A stretch of DNA of 64,000 nucleotides from Plasmodium brasilianum (GCF_023973825.1 NC_090119.1:477001-541000), one strand, 5' to 3'; shown: positions 43,338-55,341, numbered from the stretch's first letter. Translations and numbers: made by a program. Notes: a model not told the origin generated them from the sequence alone.

Positions 43338-44768
43338 ATGAAGAAAAATTCGCACGTATTTATTTTTATAATATATGTAATATTTTATTGTAAGAGTGTT
43401 GTAGAAGGTAGAGTTGATTCTACGAATAATGGGGATGACGTATCAAACAGAATCAATAGCAATAATAAGGATGCTAATAATGGTGGTGATATGTCTCTGA
43501 ACAATGATGGTAACAACAATGATAATAATAATAATGATAATAATAATAGTGATAACTCAGAAAACAATGTCAGAAAAAATGTAAACACAACTGGTAATAA
43601 CAAGGACCAAAATGCTAATTCTGACCATTCAAAGAACACAAAGAACGTAGTTGAATTAGGAAATAAACATAATGATGATAATGAAGAAAATATTACCAAA
43701 AAAAAAGAAGAAGCATTGAAAAAGGTTATTAAAATTGTTGATGAATTGGAAAGTGTTCAATTATTACTAGATGGTGATTATAGTGTTTTAGATAAGTATA
43801 ATATAAAATTATTTGATGAAGAAGACGGAGAAACAAACAAAAAAAAAGTCATTGGAGAATATGACCTTAAGATGTTAAAGAAGATTTTATTATTTAGAGA
43901 AAAAATATCAAGAACTTGTGAAAATAATTATAAAAATGCAGAAGAAATACTTAAGAACTGTTTTAATAAAGATGACCCCCAATTAAAGAAATCATATGAT
44001 AAGATTAAAAAAGGATTAACCAAAAAAATTTTGGGTATGGAAGATTTTTTACTAGAATTATTAGAAAATTTGTTTAATAAGATTAATGATAATTTTATAA
44101 ATAGTGATTCATTTGACTTAAATGATTACATATCTGATTTTGAACTTATCAATTATATATTAAAAAATGAGCCTTCCGAGTTTTACTATGATATAACACA
44201 TGTAATAGAAGCATTAAATTTAAAATTAGAATCCAGTGCACTTGAAAAAGTTGTTAACTCTGTTCACTCAGGAATGAATATCAATAACAAAATTAAGGAT
44301 GATTTAGTTAATATTCTTAAAAAATCGTCAGCAAAATTTTTTAAAATAGGTATTGATAAAAAAGCAAAAATGTTAATACCAGTACAGGCACAACACAAAG
44401 GAACATCCGTAAAACAATTTGCACTTCAGTTCTTAGATAAAAATAAAGTTTGTGAACATAAAAAATGCCCTTTGAATTCAAATTGTTACGTAATAAATGG
44501 TGAAGAAACTTGTAGATGCCTTCCAGGATATAGTGATGTTAAACTAGATAATGAAATGAACTGTGTAAGAGATGATACTATGGATTGTAATAATAACAAT
44601 GGTGGATGTGATATTAATGCAACATGTTCATTTTTAGACAAAAAAATTGTATGCGAATGTAAAGAAAACTTCGAAGGAGATGGAATATACTGTTCAAACA
44701 CCGTTTTTAATTCAATCAACAACTTTATTTTCTTTATATTAGTTATCATGTATATATACTTATTTTAG
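43338..44768 (+). CDS. MSP8: Merozoite surface protein 8 (GPI-anchored, two EGF domains)
   Basis: Complete single-exon gene, 476 aa, ATG at 43338. Signal peptide at 1-24, then an Asn/Asp-rich low-complexity region (about 26-115). A helical middle domain (about 120-365) is followed by two tandem EGF-like modules: Cys at 372, 377, 383, 392, 394, 409 and at 417, 424, 430, 439, 441, 452, a full 12-cysteine set like the C-terminal fragment of MSP1. A short hydrophobic tail (about 461-476) with no following charged residues is a GPI-attachment signal. Length, Asn-rich N-terminus and double EGF fit MSP8 rather than MSP4/5 (one EGF) or MSP1. In P. vivax MSP8 also neighbours the MSP3 locus. Confidence 0.92.
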   Translation: MKKNSHVFIFIIYVIFYCKSVVEGRVDSTNNGDDVSNRINSNNKDANNGGDMSLNNDGNNNDNNNNDNNNSDNSENNVRKNVNTTGNNKDQNANSDHSKNTKNVVELGNKHNDDNEENITKKKEEALKKVIKIVDELESVQLLLDGDYSVLDKYNIKLFDEEDGETNKKKVIGEYDLKMLKKILLFREKISRTCENNYKNAEEILKNCFNKDDPQLKKSYDKIKKGLTKKILGMEDFLLELLENLFNKINDNFINSDSFDLNDYISDFELINYILKNEPSEFYYDITHVIEALNLKLESSALEKVVNSVHSGMNINNKIKDDLVNILKKSSAKFFKIGIDKKAKMLIPVQAQHKGTSVKQFALQFLDKNKVCEHKKCPLNSNCYVINGEETCRCLPGYSDVKLDNEMNCVRDDTMDCNNNNGGCDINATCSFLDKKIVCECKENFEGDGIYCSNTVFNSINNFIFFILVIMYIYLF

Positions 44769-47305
44769 TTAAGTGGTTTTTTTTTCGAAGTACTGTGTAG
44801 TTTTATACATTCGCTGTGTTTATGATTAAATATGTATGTACAATTGTGCACATACATATATATATATATATATATGTATATTTTTTTTTTTTTCCGCAAA
44901 TTCTGTTTATTTTTTTAAAGAGTCTAGCAAAACATTAGTTATCTTATATTCCCTTTCATTTTATACGGTTATTCATATATTTTTTTAAATGTTAATGTTA
45001 CTGTAATAACAGAATGCGTATGGGGTTTATGAAGCATGTTTTTCGTTTTTGTAGCACATTGCTGATTAATAGTTACCGTTATAATTTATATTTTTCCCGG
45101 ACGCTTCATTAATTTGTATTTTGTAAACGTGTTTAATACCTTTAACAAAGTTATTATTGACTTTTACTAATAAAGATTTTTTTTTATTTTTAAACTCCTT
45201 TACCCCCCCCTTTTTCTTATTTTAAAACCTCATTGATACAACCATTACAGCCCATTTAGATATAAGACCTTTAATTAAAAATTGGATTTTTTATCTTTAA
45301 CCGATGTTAAATATATTCCTAGCAACATATAGTATGTTTTTTTAGCTCTCGATTACTTTGTTTCGTGGGATATTTTTGTATCTTTTTAGTGCTATGTTTT
45401 AATAGTCATCATACTTAGTCGTGTTTATAAAAGTATTCATTTTTTGACATTGTATTTTTAGCTATTTTTTATTTTTTTATATTTCTTCTATTAATACGCC
45501 ATTTAAATGTTCCTATTTTATAATGAATATAAAAAATATGCTAATCATTTTTCACATTTCAGTTAAAACTAGTGAAGTAAAAGTTTAGAGGACAAATGAA
45601 GTTCATTTTTATCTTTCATGGGTATAAAGAAAAAGTAAAAAAAGTGCAAATAAAGTGGCCCAGCAGTGTATATCTTTAAGTGCGAATTAAAAATCAGGTA
45701 CTTGTATACAGGTTTACTTACCCCATTATTCGCATGTGCAATTTTAAATATATCTCTTAATACACATGTACACATTTAAATGAACATGTGCATATTTATA
45801 TAGACAATATGTTTGTTGGTGAGCACAAATGATAAAGAATGGTTTTTTTTTTGTTTTTTTTTTTTTCTCACAAAAATTAAGATTTATAAAAAATTCAAAG
45901 TACTTACATTATTTTGTTAACATTTAAATTGGTCTTCTATAATTTAATTATTGAACGTAAAATACGAATTATTGGAAAAATGTGTTTTTTTTTTTTTTGT
46001 TTTTTAGTATTTTATAAATTTTTTGAAGGCTGAGTATAAATTGTCTAATATTTACACAAATGTTTTCTTTTAAATTATGATATTTTGTAGAAAAAAAGAG
46101 GCCATTAATATGGGAAACTTAAAAAAAAAAAAAAAAAAACTCAAATAAAAGTGAAAGGAAAGTGTATATAAATATTGTTTACGTTTATTTTAATAGCTTT
46201 GTTAAATACTTATTTTTGTTTTTCCTTTCGAAGTTGTTAAAATAGTAACAGTTTCATGTTGCTTAATTTTCTTTTTTTTTTTTTTTTATTTCATTTATTA
46301 CATTACAAAACATATTGAAAAATAAAAAATATTCTTGTTGATAATTAAACATTAGCAAATATTTATTTATCTGTATTTCATTTAAATTTTTTCTTTAAAA
46401 TGCTTGAACTTTGTTAAAATATTACGTACTGTGCTTAATTAAATGCAACATTTTATTTGTATTTGTATATGTATTTGTATATGCATTTGTATATGTATTT
46501 GTGTTTGTGTTTGTATCTGTATCTGTATCTGTATTTATATTTATATTTATATTTGTATTTGTATTTATATTTTTTTTATTCTTTTTTTAATTTGCATTCA
46601 TGAGAGACAATAGAACAAAATTGTTTCCGTTAAAGATGGTGATGAGCTTGTATTTCTTGATTTATGTTTTTTAATTGCTTATTATTATGACTTTCGTCTT
46701 ATTTATTCACAAGTAATCATTAAGACAAGTAAAAACCGGAAATTTACTGAATTTTACTATGGACAATTTTTTGAGAAGTGTATAGGTACACCCTATCCTT
46801 TTTTTTTGTTCTGATAATTAAAAATATATACACATACATATATATATATTTATTTATATATTTAACGAGTAGTATAGGAATGAGAAATTATAGTATATCA
46901 GGAAAAAAATATTATCATTTTACATGTGAGACTAAATTTTTATGTAATTTTTTATTTGTACATGAAATTATTCATGCTATAATAAATACAAATTATTTCA
47001 TGTGCGAATTTTTGATTTGACGTTTGATTTGTTCGTAGTTTTTTTTTTTTTTTTTTTTCGTACCTATTCCTTTAATTTATTTGAAGTGTAAGTATTCTTT
47101 TTTGTTGTTTTGTAAGCTGAGGAAAATTTGCAAATTGTGAAAGAGTTTGCAGAATGAGAAGAAGCTTAATTATTGTGAAGAAAATTGAATATTTTGGCTC
47201 TTTTTTGTCCATTTAAGTTTCTTCCTTTTTGTTCTTCATTTCTTTGTTCCTTCCTCCTTTTTTTCAATTTTTTTCCTTTTTCTGGGACCTTTATTTTTTT
47301 GTATC
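44769..47305. other. Intergenic region downstream of MSP8
   Basis: 2.5 kb without a convincing gene. It holds a TGTATT-type hexanucleotide repeat at about 46455-46570, poly-T at 47041-47058, and TA/poly-T at about 44851-44893. Confidence 0.6.
46455..46570. repeat. Degenerate TGTATT hexamer repeat
   Basis: Runs of TTTGTA, CTGTAT and TTTATA hexamers, about 18 units, strand-asymmetric (T/G on plus). Confidence 0.75.
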
Positions 47306-48306
47306 ATGGGAAATGGCTGTAAGAAGGTTATTGGAACTAGGAGAAACAAATCGTCGAATGAAAAATTCAATAATCGTTTCGATTTTAGGAGCGATAGCAA
47401 CTGTAGTTGGAATAAAGGCAATTACTACAATGATATATATATTAGAAATTTTAACAAAGATGAGACAACTAAAAAGTATAATAACAAAATTGTATCACTT
47501 AATGATAATAGTAATCGTAAGACAAGTAATTCTATTGTATATATTGATGATTTGTACGATATATTAGAGAATGAAAAAAAAGTAAAGTTAAAAAAAGTAG
47601 ATAATTCAGATGTAGAAGAATTTCTTATAATAGAAAAACATATAAAGGTAAAAAGAAAGAAAAAAAAGAAGCAGCGGAAGCAAGAGAACACCAATGCAAA
47701 AATGAAAGAGAAAGCTTTAAAGAATGAAAAATTTGCGTCCTTATTATTCTCAAGAAATGATTATGATGATGAAAATAAAAATAGCACTAATTTTGATGAA
47801 CCCTTTCCAACTGATAGCCGTGATAAAAAAAAAAAAAAAAAAAAGATAAATCAAATTCAAAAAATGGAGAAGTAGAAACATGGTGTAGTTCTTCAATTGA
47901 CAATAAATATGATATATTCGAAGAAGATAGACGGTATATGTTAAAAAAAAGACAAGAAAATATGAGAGACCAAAAGATTAGCAGTAAAAAGAACCAAATA
48001 GACAATGACAGTGACAACAGTAAGAAGCAAAATAATAATACTAATGACAATAATAATAGCAATAATAATAGAAACAATAACAGCAAAATTAATGGCAATA
48101 CATTTAACAGTAGTAACAATAATGGCAAAAACAAGAATAGTAATACTAGAAAAAACAATAATAGAAATAATTATGGAAATAATGGCAATAATGACAGTAA
48201 TAACGAATTTAATTTAACCTATAAAAATAAAGGTTCATCAAGTTCTGATAAGGAAAGAATAATCAATAATCCTGTTAAAAAATACAGCGATCCCTTTGAA
48301 GAATAA
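47306..48306 (+). CDS. MGNGC-motif protein, candidate N-myristoylated/palmitoylated; frame broken at poly-A
   Basis: The ATG at 47306 begins Met-Gly-Asn-Gly-Cys-Lys-Lys, a good myristoyl (Gly-2) plus palmitoyl (Cys-5) membrane-anchoring motif of the kind used by Plasmodium inner-membrane-complex and kinase proteins. The first frame runs 190 codons to a stop at 47873-47875. Immediately after a 20-A run (47825-47844), the next frame reads DKSNSKNGEVETWCSSS and continues open to TAA at 48304, passing through an Asn-rich tail that ends SDPFEE. The total would be about 333 aa if the run were 21 A. The second frame looks more protein-like than the first one's terminal residues, so a homopolymer indel (assembly or real) is likely. 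Lys-rich centre, Asn-rich end, no known domain. Confidence 0.68.
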
Positions 48307-49475
48307 AAGAATGCAATTGTGGAAAAAGCATGAAAGAAAAATGAAAAAGTAAAAAAAGAAGAAAAAAAAAAAAACAACAGAAACATTTAATGGCTTATGT
48401 AAGCTGTGTATTTAAGCAAGCACAATTGATACATGTATATATGTGTCAACTGGCTTTAGTATATGGGGGTAAAATATTTTAACACTGTACAAAATTTTTC
48501 TTATGCACTGTGAAGCATTTACTTTTTTGATACTAAAAGTAGATTTTGTTTTTTAAATCATTACATATTATTTTCTACTTTAGAACCTTTATTTTACTTT
48601 TTATATTTCCCTTTTTACATAAACGTGTAAACCTTGGATTTTTTACTACAAATTACGCAATAATAAGGAGGAATAAATAAACTAATTAAAACAATTAATA
48701 ATATTCTTTAAAATTTTAAAAAAATGTCACAAATAAATCTAAACAAAGAGTTGTATTAAAAAAAAAAAAAAAAAAAAAACTGAATAATTAAATAATTAAA
48801 TAAAGAATTCGAAAAAAATGAAACTGATTATATCATTTTATGGCTAATAAAATAACACAAAAATAAAACAAAAAGCTATTACATACTATTAAAAAAAATA
48901 TGAAAAGGAAAATAAAGCTAATTTGCCTTAACTCTTTATTTAAAGAGATATATTAGGTACAATTTATGTGTTATCGAATTAAAAATATGTATATATATAT
49001 ATATATATAAGTACTTACGAATCATGCGTATAGGGCTTCAATTAAGAACACCAAAATTTGCATTGGCATTTCCTATTGATTTTCCCCTTTTAACATAATA
49101 CTCGTTTTTTACATATAAACATGTAGAGATTCGTTCAAGTTCCATATATTATTAGGAAAAACGATTACACTTCTTCTTGCCTACATCAGATTTATTCGTA
49201 TTTCAGTGAACTTTTTATTTTTTTCTTTTCGATTTTCACATATTCTTATAATTATATATCCCAATATGCTTTAAAGTATTTGATAAACTTGTGTTAACTA
49301 AAAATCGCATAAACTGTTTACGTTTTTACGAAGTGGTAATATATTCTTTAGAAATATAAACAAATACATAAAATAAACATATATACAATGTACTACTTTG
49401 TATTAATTACATCTTCATTCACTGTTCTTTTTTCCTGCCTTAACTTTCTTTTTTTTATATTACTTAAAATATTTC
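48307..49475. other. Convergent intergenic region
   Basis: 3' flanks of the MGNGC gene and the Mpv17-family gene. Poly-A at about 48758-48779 and (TA)n near 48989-49009. No gene seen. Confidence 0.6.
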
Positions 49476-50615
49476 TTACTTTTTGTTTGCACACCATGAC
49501 AAGAAAATGACCCAAAAAAAGTCAGCAAAAAAAACTACAGTAGCTTGGTAAATTCTCGGTATAAATACAAAATTAATTAATGTTAATGGTGTCCATGTCA
49601 TTAAGGAAATGAAGAATACTTTCATTCCTGTATTTACAATTTTATCAATAATTTCTGACTTCCTTTGATTTTTTAACATACCATTATAAAAAAAGAAAAT
49701 TGTTAAGTGAACTGGTCCAAAAATAAAATTATCAAATATGGTAGGTATAAAAGATTTATATAAAAATGTATTTGGCTTCGACTGAATAAAATTTGCTAAA
49801 ACTTTACCATACCACCATGTCATTATTGGACCTTCAAGGGTTAAACCTATAATTGCCATTCTAAGTGTTCTTAATAAATCAAACTCATAATTTCTTTTTT
49901 GTGCCTCTATTATTTGACACGCTATATCAGCAATAAAATATAATACACCTGCTATTAAACAGTTCATTAATAATAAGTGTTTTTCAAATAAATTATTAAT
50001 AAGTTTTTTCATTCTTCCATTACAAGAGGAAATTATTTCTTTTTTTTTTACATTTTTTATATTAACCAAATCATCTATATTGTGCTTGAATTCTTTACTT
50101 TTTTCGACTTTTTCTTCTCCCGCGTTAGTTGGTACGTTTTGTTTATTTTCACGCGTATTATTTTTACATGTATTATTTGTATAAGAATTGTTTGTACTTG
50201 CATTATTTGTGCTTGTATTGCTTGCGTTTTCACTTACATTTACATTTCTCTTGAAAGATTTCCCATTTTTCCGATCACTCATTGTATATATTCTTCTCCG
50301 TATTTCAACTTGTAAAGAAATATTCCTTGTTTTTATATTAAAAATAATATTTGAATTTCCCATGGGATTTACAATTCCATGAATTGATAAATTATGATTC
50401 ACGAACTTGCATTTTTGAAAAACCTCGCTACTGTTCTTATTGCTGAAAGTGCTACTATATCTGCAGCTATTACTAGAAATATTATTACCTATATCATTGT
50501 TGTGATTACAGCTATGACTTGAATCCAGTCTCTTCTCTAATTTATCCCTTTTTATGTAATTATTTAACGTGTATAATGTCTTTTCGCTTATTCCTTTATT
50601 CTCACTTCTTTTCAT
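49476..50615 (-). CDS. Mpv17/PMP22-family membrane protein
   Basis: From the first in-frame ATG at 50615 the product is 379 aa; the open frame extends upstream to about 50823 without an ATG, so a 5' exon is possible. The C-terminal ~175 residues are the Mpv17/PMP22 domain: a first hydrophobic segment with ADIACQ, DLLRTLRMAIIGL followed by EGPIMTWWYGK, then DNFIFGPVHL, and the signature TWTPLTLINFVFIPRIYQ before a last hydrophobic helix. About four membrane segments are expected. Relatives sit in the inner mitochondrial or peroxisomal membrane; as Plasmodium has no recognised peroxisomes, mitochondrion is more likely (inference). The N-terminal half is Asn/Ser/Thr-rich with TNN repeats. Confidence 0.83.
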   Translation of the reverse strand: MKRSENKGISEKTLYTLNNYIKRDKLEKRLDSSHSCNHNNDIGNNISSNSCRYSSTFSNKNSSEVFQKCKFVNHNLSIHGIVNPMGNSNIIFNIKTRNISLQVEIRRRIYTMSDRKNGKSFKRNVNVSENASNTSTNNASTNNSYTNNTCKNNTRENKQNVPTNAGEEKVEKSKEFKHNIDDLVNIKNVKKKEIISSCNGRMKKLINNLFEKHLLLMNCLIAGVLYFIADIACQIIEAQKRNYEFDLLRTLRMAIIGLTLEGPIMTWWYGKVLANFIQSKPNTFLYKSFIPTIFDNFIFGPVHLTIFFFYNGMLKNQRKSEIIDKIVNTGMKVFFISLMTWTPLTLINFVFIPRIYQATVVFFADFFWVIFLSWCANKK

Positions 50616-53275
50616 TTCAGCAATTTTAAACTCTTTTAAATTTATGTTCGTAGTAAACAATAACCTGTTGTTTTTTAGTTTAATTTCTTTATAGTTTTGA
50701 TATTTCAATAATGTACATCTTTCCGCGAAATAATGCCTTTTAAAATTGTAATCTTTCGTAAATGAAAAAGAAAAAAGAAAAATAATACAGAAAATTGTAA
50801 TGTAAAAATAAAATGAATCGTCGAATCAATAATATGAATTATTAATATTGTCGTAAACACCTCTATTCGGAGTTGCTTGCTAGTAATCAGGTTTGATTCG
50901 ATAAAGGTGCATATGCTTCATACTATTACGTGATCGTCTACATATACACACATATATACTCAGGCATACATATATACAGACGCATGTACACTCACACACA
51001 TACATATATATATATATATACAGATATATACATACTTAGACATACATATATACGCATAAATAATATAGTAATAAAAATACTACACAAAAACATCAACATT
51101 CTTTTATACTATAATATATCCTCACGAAGTATTTATTCATCCCCCAAATTATGTTCATCAAAAATATGTGCAGATACAAATTGGGAAGACGTATGTACTA
51201 AAAGTATTATAAGCAAAAATTGTGTTACCTACAAAGGGGGAATTTACATTTTTTGATACAACCTTTATATGTCTTCTTTTAATACCCATGTAGGCATTTG
51301 TCAGCATCATTAAATTTCCTACGTTTCTAATAAAAATGCTCAATAAAAAGTAGTATTCACATATATATTTATGTGAGTTAATTTATGTTAATATTCAAGC
51401 ACATTTTGAAAAAGCGTCTTTAGTAATTTTCCTCCTTTCCTTCTGATTTTATTTTTCTATTCATGTTTTGCGGAAAAAAGGAATTTTCTTTTCTCTCTCT
51501 ATTTGTATATGTATATATATGTACATATATACATATATATATAGCTTACTATAAAGTGATAAAAAGGGATTTATACTATAAAAATTTGTAATACACTTTT
51601 TATATACTAATTTCTATTCTTATATATTATGAGTTTCAAAGAATCGAAATAAAGCCATCTTTTTTACACTGTTTTGTTTTTATTCTATTTTTCCTTTGTT
51701 TTAATTTGCTTGTATTTAACTGTGCCTGTATTTTACTTTGCCTGTATTTTGTTTTGCCTGTATTTTGTTTTGCCTGTATTTTACTTTGCCTGTATTTTGT
51801 TTTGCCTGTATTTTGTTTTGCCTGTATTTTGTTTTGCCTGTATTTTACTTTGACTGTATTTTACATTGCCTGTATTTTGTTTTGCCTGTATTTTACTTTG
51901 CCTGTATTTTGTTTTGCCTTCAATTTATATATCCTTTATTTTATGTTTTTTTTTACCTGATATTAAGCACACTTTTTTTATTTTCTTTTATGAGGAAAAA
52001 TTCATTATTTTATTTTATTAAGCACAAACGAAAGTCTCATATAAACTTTGATATATAGTATCTATGAAAAAAGGGATAATAATTTTGTGAAATTATTTTA
52101 ACTGAATCATTTTGTAATACTGAATTATAGTACTCAAGTGTAGGAATAAGAAAATAAAAAGAAACTTAATAACTTTCTGAAAATTTAAAAATTTTCAATT
52201 TATTTTTTTTTTTAAATGTAGTTCCCTATTTGGAATTTTTTTAAACAGATAGTTACTTAAATAACTTTTTTAAAATATAAAATAATTTTTTTTTTGTTTT
52301 CTTTGTACAAAATAGAACTATTTTTTTTTGAACTTCGTTTTTTTTTTTTCCTGTTTTTGATGATATTGCATTCTTTTTATTTTTAAAATTTTTATATACA
52401 TTTATTTCGTTTAAAAAAAAAAGAAGCAATCTGTATATACTTTTTTTATATATATGTTACAATTGCAAGAATTGAGAGGATTATTTAATATTTAGTTCTT
52501 AACAACGTCAATTTATGTTTTCGTTTTGATAATATGGAAAAGGGATGCACTATCATGTCTTCCTAATTTTTACCTATTCTGATATAGTTGTTTCTTTTTT
52601 TTTTTTCCAACTTTTTACATTATTCGTATTGTTATTACGTGCTTATATGATATTTTTATGATTATTCCTTTTAAGTATCATTAAGTTCGAAGTGTATAGT
52701 CGTAAATATAGTTATATTTTGTTTTAACTGCTATTTACTTTCGTCATTTTTATTGTCTTGAAATATATTAGAAAAAATGATATGTGTAGAATAATCTACA
52801 AAATAATATATATAATTTAGTGTATACAAAACGGTACACATAACAGCAATTCAAACAAAGTACGGTAAAAAAAAGGCTGAAGAATAAAGAAAAGATATAC
52901 ATGAAAAATCGGCCTTAGGGAGTTTTAATAGGGACAAATGTTGAACTTGTTGAAAAAGTTAATAAACATTTTTTTATTTTTCTTCATAAAATACTTTTGA
53001 GATATATATTATAGTCGCCACCATAATTAATGTAGTTATTATAGATCATTTTTGCTAATTTTTTTTGGAAGAGAGCAAGAAAGGGTATATTACATATTTG
53101 CATAAGTTCACATACATAGAGGAGTGAAAATACTCTCACGCACACACACGCCTGCAGATATGTGTGGGTACATATATATATATATATATATATACATGCT
53201 TAAATGAATTATAAAAGCTTATTTATACGCGTGTATAACTGGGTTACGTATTTTTTTTTTTTTTTTTTGTATAGA
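50616..53275. other. Divergent intergenic region with minisatellite
   Basis: 2.6 kb. The part next to 50616 may hold a 5' exon of the Mpv17-family gene: a pyrimidine-rich stretch and AG precede about 50755 on the minus strand. TACATA microsatellites at about 50938-51030, a 16-bp minisatellite at 51721-51918 and poly-T runs. No other gene seen. Confidence 0.6.
51721..51918. repeat. 16-bp minisatellite GCCTGTATTTTGTTTT
   Basis: About 12 tandem copies with TTAC/TTGT variants. Because 16 is not a multiple of 3, all three plus frames read as overlapping Leu/Tyr/Phe/Cys-rich repeats, which are artefacts. Confidence 0.92.
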
Positions 53276-54463
53276 ATGAGTTTAGTTGACTATGAGATTT
53301 CGAGCGATGAAGAGTCTGATGAAAGGCCCACAACTAACTTGAACAAGCGAAGAAACAAAAAAAAAGAAGAAAAGAATTTCATAGAAAATGAAAAAAATGA
53401 AAGAATAGGAAGAACAAATAGTGCTACTAATAAGGGGAAGGATAATAATTGCAATAATAGCATTATTGGTAATTGTAGGATGGACAAAAATGATAAATGT
53501 GCAGAGAGGAATTTATTGGGAAAAAAAAATAATAATTCTGGAGAAGAAATTAGTGAATACGATAGGGAGGAAAACAAGAAAATAGAGATAAGGGAGAAAG
53601 AAAGTAAAGAAAAAAGAAAAAGAAAAATTGAAAGCTTTGATTTTATAAAAGAAAGGGATTATAATAACGCATACGTTAAATTAAGAAAAGAAAATTTGAA
53701 TATGGATAGCAGGGAAGAAAAAGATACCAAGGGGAAGGAACAAAATGGTACCTTTTTCTCGAATAAATCAAATTCTGAGGAACTACTATTATATAACAAA
53801 AATTATAATGATAATAGTAAGGACGATAACAATTATGATAATAATAAGAATTATGATAACAATGATTATTACAACAATGATGAAAAAAACAAGCATGATT
53901 ATTTTAAATGCGATTTAAAAAAACACGAAAACTATTTGTCTATAAAAAATAGGAAAAAGGATGATGTACAGAATGGTGAGAAGTTAATAAAGGATAATAT
54001 AGAAATTAAAAAAAACGACTTAAAAAAGGATTTATATTTATGTGAAAATAGTGCGAAAAATTTTGAAAAAAAAAAGGAGTTAGACAGAATAGCTACTACA
54101 CGTATAAATATCTTAGAAAATAACAATATTATGAATATCAGTGTTGATGAAAATAATTTTGATGATATATTTTATTTATCAGAAAATGAATATTCAGAAA
54201 CCCTGAATAAAAAACTTGATGAATTATCAAAATTGTATGAATTAAATTTAACAATTAATAAAAATATTATTAACTCAAAGGAATATAAAAACCCATGCAT
54301 TTTAGAAAAAATTATGGAAATATATCATGTAGATGTATATTCATCCAACTATCCATTATATATATATAATCCTCATGATTTTTTATCAATTGATTTGTTT
54401 AACGAAAAAAGCAACGTGACTGATCAGAATAAAGCAAAAACGAAATGGTCAAGCATAACTTAA
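53276..54463 (+). CDS. SAP30BP: HCNGP/SAP30BP-like protein
   Basis: Single exon, 395 aa from ATG 53276, chosen because the protein begins MSLVDYEISSDEESDE, the usual Ser/Asp/Glu start of this family, and the sequence just upstream is a poly-T/TATAG stretch. Human SAP30BP (HCNGP) is a nuclear factor tied to transcription repression and splicing. The long middle is Lys/Glu/Asn-rich low complexity. The HCNGP core is at the C-terminus (about 305-385): KKLDELSKLYEL, YKNPCILEKIMEIYHVD, then SSNYPLYIYNPHDF. It ends soon after this core, with the usual Lys-rich tail reduced. Confidence 0.8.
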   Translation: MSLVDYEISSDEESDERPTTNLNKRRNKKKEEKNFIENEKNERIGRTNSATNKGKDNNCNNSIIGNCRMDKNDKCAERNLLGKKNNNSGEEISEYDREENKKIEIREKESKEKRKRKIESFDFIKERDYNNAYVKLRKENLNMDSREEKDTKGKEQNGTFFSNKSNSEELLLYNKNYNDNSKDDNNYDNNKNYDNNDYYNNDEKNKHDYFKCDLKKHENYLSIKNRKKDDVQNGEKLIKDNIEIKKNDLKKDLYLCENSAKNFEKKKELDRIATTRINILENNNIMNISVDENNFDDIFYLSENEYSETLNKKLDELSKLYELNLTINKNIINSKEYKNPCILEKIMEIYHVDVYSSNYPLYIYNPHDFLSIDLFNEKSNVTDQNKAKTKWSSIT

Positions 54464-54630
54464 ATTCTTTATATCCAAATTTTTTAAGACCCTTTTACAA
54501 AATTAGTGGTAGCCGTATTTCGAAGAATTACACCTTTAAAATAATGGACAATCATAAAATGAGAGTGTATGTTAATGCATAAAATATATAATTTAGGAAT
54601 CATGTGAGTCTTATATAAGGGTGGATAAAC

Positions 54631-54669
<39 letters not shown>

Positions 54670-55341
54670 AATAAAATAAAATAAAATAGCAATATAACAA
54701 AAAAATAACGCAACAAAGTAACAACTTAACAAAATGGAATAGTAACATTATAGAAGCATAATAAAACAATAATGTAACAGCATAGCAAAATAGCAAAAGT
54801 AATAAATAAGCAAATACGGGGAGTAAGAGAACAAAATAGTGGAGACATAAAAAATGTTAAGCGTAAAATAAAACCAAGGAAGAAAAGGTGTATAGGAATA
54901 TTGGGATGTTTTGCAAGAAAGGGTTAAATATATGTTGTTTATGTATCATTTATTTAATTACATTTTTTGTGCTTTACATTTATAACATAAAATTAATACA
55001 TAAATAAATTTTAATTCTTGTAAAAAAACATTATAATAGTGGAGCAAAGATAAAAATTTGTTACATCATTTAAAAAGGAATAAAACATGAAATAAATAAA
55101 AAATGCAATATGTGCAACGTAAGGTAAAGGAAAAAATATGTTAGTTACAAAGATAAAACAAAAACAAATATTTTTGATGGAAGTATAGTCAAAACAAAAC
55201 GCTATTTTTCCTAAAAAAAACTTTGACACAAATGGCACTTTTTGTATATATATGGATATGTGTTTGTTAAAATAAGCTTGTAAATATTGCTGATTTACGT
55301 GAGCACCTATCAGTTTCTGTTTCGTGCACAATGTAATCATC
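54464..55341. other. Convergent intergenic region, SAP30BP-like and VPS11
   Basis: 3' flanks. A 34-A run at 54635-54668 and a stretch of AACAA/ATAGC short repeats at about 54670-54815. No gene seen. Confidence 0.6.

Noticed and set aside
45569..45775. 68-codon minus-strand frame downstream of MSP8
   Set aside because: Low hydrophilic content, no start context, no family resemblance; looks like chance.
46778..47020. 80-codon plus-strand frame with Tyr/Ile-rich start
   Set aside because: Half of it is microsatellite; no splice partner or conserved motif found.
51706..52058. Leu/Tyr/Phe/Cys-rich repeat proteins
   Set aside because: The 16-bp minisatellite read in different frames.
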